64,000 nucleotides of DNA from Craspedostauros australis (taxonomy: Eukaryota; Bacillariophyta; Bacillariophyceae; Mastogloiales; Achnanthaceae): assembly GCA_026770025.1 (NCBI GenBank), contig JAMXDE010000003.1, positions 3,720,001-3,784,000 on the forward strand, read 5' to 3'. The notes beneath the pieces are model-generated. The model saw nothing but the letters and a program-made list of their open reading frames with translations. It was not told where the DNA came from and searched no databases. Positions 59,956 to 64,000 of the stretch are shown here, piece after piece (the first letter of the stretch is position 1; each line of letters begins with the position of its first letter). The translations under genes were made by a program, and so were the position numbers.

Positions 59956-60174
59956 TATCCAACCCCACACGAGATCCGTGAATCGAGTCGCTCGAAAAAG
60001 CCTAGACATGTTGAAACTAGAATTATGGCCTGATCGCATAGCAGGCATGGCACAGCGGAAATGCTTTGGCCGCCATGGACTACTGACGTTTGTTCAGTGA
60101 CGCTATGAGCAGGGTAAATATAAGATGGTACGAGGGTTGGTTCGAGTGTGGTGCATTTGTCCATTCCCCAATGG

Positions 60175-61515
60175 TCAGTCAGAAACGGATGTGGCTGAGA
60201 TGGTCCCTGGAGGTGTTACGAGCTGAAGCAACGCTTTGTAAGCAGGTAGCTCCCATGACTCGTCGTAGAAGTAGATTCGATACCCATTGGCTGTGTCATC
60301 TTCCTCTTTCCTGGAGTCCTTGAACCAAAACTTGGTCCGCCCTGCGATTGACAAATCAACACGCAGATGCATCAGTGCGGCGACGATAATGGTGGCAAGA
60401 AGATGTCGTGTCGGTGAATGAGAAAGAGAATTGGGATTGGACATTGGTGTTGAACAGCGATGCGGCAGCGTACGTATTGATGGTCAGATGATAAAGAGAT
60501 GCAGGCGGGCAGGACCGGCCATATGAATGTGAAGTTCCAGCGTGGACGGAATAGTTGAAAATGTGAAGATTCAACGCCGTGCAAAAGTCAACGTGGCTCA
60601 TATCGATTTCGCGTGCCGTGGCGGCTGGGCAGAATTCTCGTAAGAATTGCTATACACCTGCCATGTAGGAATATGCTCACCTATCACATCAACCTTCGGT
60701 TTCCACCAGAGTTTGTTCAGTTCGCCCACCATGTTCCATCGAGCCTCAACGTATTCGTCTTTCAGCTGAATATCCAGAAGCGTTGATTCCGTATTCTCGC
60801 AGAAGCGGTCGACCAATGGAACCAGATTCTCCATGTTGCTCATGTACTTGTCGACGCCTTGGAACGACAGCGTCGGGTCTGTGAACGTACAGTCCTCCGC
60901 AAAACAGGCCAGATCAAGCTTGCCTGTCCACAGGTAATTGTTGACTGTGTAATCATCTCGCAACCTCGATAGCAGCTCGCGGGGATTCCGAGCCGATGAA
61001 GTAACCGGATTGGTCAGAGCAAGCTGTGCTTGTCCCTGTGCTTGTTCTCCCGTATCGCCGTTTGACGTGGCGTCCACGCCGATGTCACCGCGGGCGCCAT
61101 CATTTCTTGCCGGCGTGAGCGACTTGCTCCCAGCGGCAACTGAGTTGATGAGGCCCGTGAGAGCCGACACTATCCCCTTGCTTGCGCCGTCGGAGTCATC
61201 GTATCCCAAAAAGTCGCCACCAGCTTCGCCAGCGGATCTTGTTTTGCTGTCATCGTTGGATGCGCCTGCGGAGAGCCGAGTTCGTTTGCTCGCAGCACCA
61301 GGAGCGCCGACTGTGGCGTTGTCTCTGCTCATGCAAACAGTGGATCCGTCACCACCAACGGTCTCCATTCCGCCGCATTGATCGCGTGCTTGCGTGTTGG
61401 TAATGCCGGAAGCTGTGGCGTGCGATGATGGGATCGTGACGAACCCCATAGCGTTGCGGCCATTGAGAATGCCGCAAAGCACGATAGCGAGTGGCAGAGT
61501 ACACGATCCCTTCAT
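60175..61515 (-). CDS. Plastid-targeted SnoaL-like (DUF2358-like) protein, two exons
   Basis: Exon 1 is 61515-60681 and exon 2 is 60341-60175 (minus), phase 1, with a 339-nt intron (GTGAGC...CGCAG), giving 333 residues. The splice turns VDVI-G into VDVIGRTKFWF. Without it the first frame ends in unrelated sequence. The N-terminus is a signal peptide (CTLPLAIVLCGIL) with the plastid motif AMG-FVT, so import into the complex plastid is expected. Residues ~60-175 are disordered. From ~180 an NTF2/SnoaL-like cone appears: LRDDYTVNNYLWTGKLDLAC, FAEDCTFTDPTLSFQGVDKY, the WWKPKVDVIG strand, and RIYFYDESWELPAYKALLQL. Homologues with this signature are plastid proteins of unknown function in plants and algae. 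ATG 61515 is the first Met. Confidence 0.82.
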
Positions 61516-62003
61516 GTTGCGGTTGCGTTGCTACGTTGCTACGTTTCTTTGGTTGCCTGGTGGATGATGGATGATGCAATCGATGGTGAAGATGCTTTCG
61601 GCAGGGGCTGTGCATTTATTTGATAATATCTTTGCGCAGGGTGTGTGCTGGCTCGCACAGTGTGTGTGTTTTTGTGTGGATAGTTGGCGAAAAAGTCTGC
61701 GTCATCATGGTCGCATCTGGTCTCTGGTGACAAGCATGAGGGAGGTGCCGGTTCCTGTACGACTATGTAGCTCGGGGATCGCAGCGTCCGTCCTCTTGAG
61801 ATTATTAAACGAGTTGACGGACAATGGCACATAATAGTCGACAGAGCCTATCGAAGCAAGCAGTTTGGATATTGCACTTCATTGTTTACCCACATAGTTC
61901 ACGATGGAGAGCAAAACGATGCCAGAGTCACTATACTTTTGCTGAGACCGTGTAGGACTTGCAGGACGCCAGTGCCAGCTGCGCTGTGCTTGATTGGAGT
62001 ACA
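61516..62003. other. Spacer between the SnoaL-like and ATPase genes
   Basis: About 490 bp separating two minus-strand genes: the 3' end of the ATPase gene and the promoter/leader of the SnoaL-like gene. No gene seen. Confidence 0.5.
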
Positions 62004-64000
62004 CTATCTGTTTTTGCTATCGCCATCGCCGCCGTCTTCCCGGAGAAGTTCGGCCGCCAGGACCTTGAGCCCAAAGACGCCGCGCGGCTCGGTGTCCAAG
62101 TATCGCGCTCGGGTTATGCTCGGCGGATCTGTCATTTGCTGAAGGGATTGCTTCAGATCGGCGATGGACGTCGCCTGTCTGTCGCTGACATGCGACAGGA
62201 ACGTCTTGACGTCGCTGCCGTTGTCCTCCAGTACCTGATTCACGATGACGTTGCGGACCTTGATGGGCATGTCCGGTGCGTCGAAGGTGAGGTCATTGAG
62301 CAGTCTCACGGACTCGCGCACAGCAAGCTCGGTTGGCACGGTGACGATGAGAAAATCGGTTTGGTCTGGGTTGGCGAACAGATCTTCCAGGTCGTACATC
62401 TGCAGCTGGAATGACAGCAGCTGGGACTTGGCGGCCGTCCCGGCGCTCTCTACGTCATCCGTCGATGCTCCAGCTTGTCCCGCGGCGCTGCTGATAAACA
62501 TCTTCACCATGGAGTTGGAATTGACCTTCTCGGCGATGATGAGAAGCCGGTCGATGAGCTCGGCCAGGAATCCGGGCGTGCTCAGCATCCTCAGCGTGTG
62601 CCCCGTCGGCGCAGTGTCAAGGACGATGCGATCGTAGTCACCCTTCTTCACGAGGTTCACCACCTGCGCTAATGCAACCACTTCGTCCGTTCCAGCCGGC
62701 AACGTGTCGAAGATTTCCTCCAGATCCTTCAGCGTACTCTTCAGTTCCGACTGCTGACCGCTCCCATCGTCGCCGCCACCGACCAGTTGGTCGACGATGC
62801 CCTTGAACTTGTTGAGCGCAGACGTCGGGTCCACCTCCAGCACGGACAGAGATCCTTCGCCAAGGTTCGCATTGGGGACTCCGATGAGCGGGCAGTCCAT
62901 GAGCTGACCATTGGAGAGATCCATGTCGATGGCATCCCCCAGACTGTGCGCCGGGTCGGTCGATATCAATGCCACCTTGTGCCCCTTCGCAGCCATGGAC
63001 ACAGCGAGAGAGGATGACGTGGTGGTCTTACCGACACCGCCCTTCCCGCCGCAGATGACGACCTTGGGTCCGTCGGGTCCTTGCGAACCGTCGCCGTCCA
63101 TGATGTGTGCAAAATGCGGATTGTCCGCGATGTGCTGAGACCCGACGTATCCCAACGCGGGAATGCCGACCAGCTCAACATCGAAAAAGGGGAGCTTGGT
63201 GACGTGGATCCCGCCCGTTGACAGCCCGTTCGACTGGTACTCTTCGCTTGCGCTCACATCGTCGACTGCCGCCTGCAGATTGTCGATCCATGTTGCCTGT
63301 CCTGCCTGCCGACGTTCGTAGTACTTGACCAATGCTTCGTCGGATTCGTCTGAAGAACGATTTTCCCGACAGGGTTGAAGTGTGTGAGCTGTAGTAGATA
63401 TCATGTACACGTGTATCATAGTTGAGCAGAGTACGATCTACTCTATCGCAGTCTGACAATTGCGGAATGCAGCATATCCCAATGATCATCATGGTCATCG
63501 CCATCAGGCACCTATTCTTCGCTCCCTTTTCCCTTTTCCGTTGTCCGTAGTCCCTTATTCTGTTGCGACGACGAATAGATGGCAATGCAGCGATCCCAAA
63601 ACCAAACACAATAGTCACAGCATCGGTGCCCGCAGTCGCACTCAAAACAGGCATCGTGATAGCATCCAATATCGATGCCAATACCAATCTTGACATTGAC
63701 ATTGACGTTCACAATGATAACTCACCAACCTCATCCTCGTCACCGACGCATTGGTTGATGACAACGTCCTTCACGGCAATGCCCTGATCTCTCAGTTCTG
63801 CAACCAGCCTTTTGCTTTCGGCAACGGCCAATTTGGTCGGGACCGTGACTACGAGGAAGCTGGTCTCTTCGCTGTCCTGCAAACGAGTTTGGAGATTGGC
63901 GATCTTCGCCCGGAACTGTTCGATTCGATCCAAGGCCGTGTCGATCTGCTGCGAGCGTTCGCGGGCCTCTGCGTTGCCCAGGAATGCCTGCAGCGTCGAC
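62004..64000 (-). CDS. Two-domain ArsA/GET3-type ATPase (5' end outside the window)
   Basis: Minus-strand gene running off the right edge. Exon A covers 63726-64000 (continuing outside) and exon B is 63349-62004, phase 1, with a 376-nt intron (GTGAGT...TTCAG). Exon A ends like the C-terminal part of one ArsA domain: FLVVTVPTKLAVAESKRLV and GIAVKDVVINQ. Exon B is a complete second domain with the deviant Walker A KVVICGGKGGVGKTTTSSSL, the DPAHSLGDA switch, the A-motif DTAPTGHTLRMLSTPGFL, and its own FLIVTVPTELAVRESVRLL. So two ArsA-like halves are fused in tandem, as in bacterial ArsA. The family couples ATP hydrolysis to tail-anchored protein insertion (GET3) or arsenite transport (ArsA). The N-terminus, which would show targeting, is missing. 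Confidence 0.85.

Noticed and set aside
1-64000. CRISPR arrays, bacterial operons or phage genes
   Set aside because: No spaced direct repeats, no ribosome-binding-site-led gene clusters, and spliced genes throughout; the DNA is eukaryotic nuclear.

Overview
The window looks like nuclear DNA of a photosynthetic stramenopile, most likely a diatom. The reasons are: genes with one or a few short GT-AG introns (208-403 nt); precursors with a signal peptide followed by a diatom-type plastid-import motif centred on Phe (CDG-FAP in the acetyltransferase, AMG-FVT in the SnoaL-like protein); an HSF-type transcription factor with long Gln runs; a Ty1/Copia retrotransposon; and very Ser/Gln-rich disordered proteins. 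The species cannot be named from the sequence alone.

Layout. 1-4087: no convincing gene. 4088-9791: a tandem pair of flavin-dependent monooxygenase genes with very similar first exons. 10309-11998: a 2-oxoglutarate/Fe(II) oxygenase, convergent with a WDR83/MORG1-type WD40 gene (12272-13411, minus; first exon not located). 15279-24767: one 9.5-kb exon for a 3162-residue low-complexity protein. 25115-33829: a complete Copia element on the minus strand with identical 543-bp LTRs and a 5-bp target duplication, inserted between the giant gene and the eIF3m gene (34185-35830). 36269-38575 (minus): THUMP/RlmL-type RNA methyltransferase. 41759-43435 (minus): HSF-type factor. 46712-47680: cyclophilin-like protein with a signal peptide. 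48809-49693: plastid-targeted GNAT acetyltransferase. 52190-59955: a region bounded by 10-bp inverted repeats and TA duplications. It holds a mariner-type DDD transposase (54008-56554) and, on the other strand, a multiply broken N-acetylglutamate synthase pseudogene. 60175-61515 (minus): plastid-targeted SnoaL-like (DUF2358-like) protein. 62004-64000 (minus, cut by the window edge): two-domain ArsA/GET3-type ATPase.

The host genes do not form one pathway. They are ordinary housekeeping and plastid genes (translation initiation, rRNA modification, scaffold, chaperone-like, targeting ATPase) interrupted by two mobile-element insertions. The most unusual part is the 7.8-kb mariner-type element: it carries the dead arginine-biosynthesis gene, a cluster of GCGTCCGGACGC palindromes near its right end and an asymmetric 55-bp inner inverted repeat. 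The Copia element appears young and intact, with non-canonical LTR ends and unusual extra segments in its polyprotein.

Limits: exon limits were set by eye from splice consensus and reading frame. Family assignments rest on recognised motifs and not on a database search. Coordinates of internal motifs may be off by a few bases.
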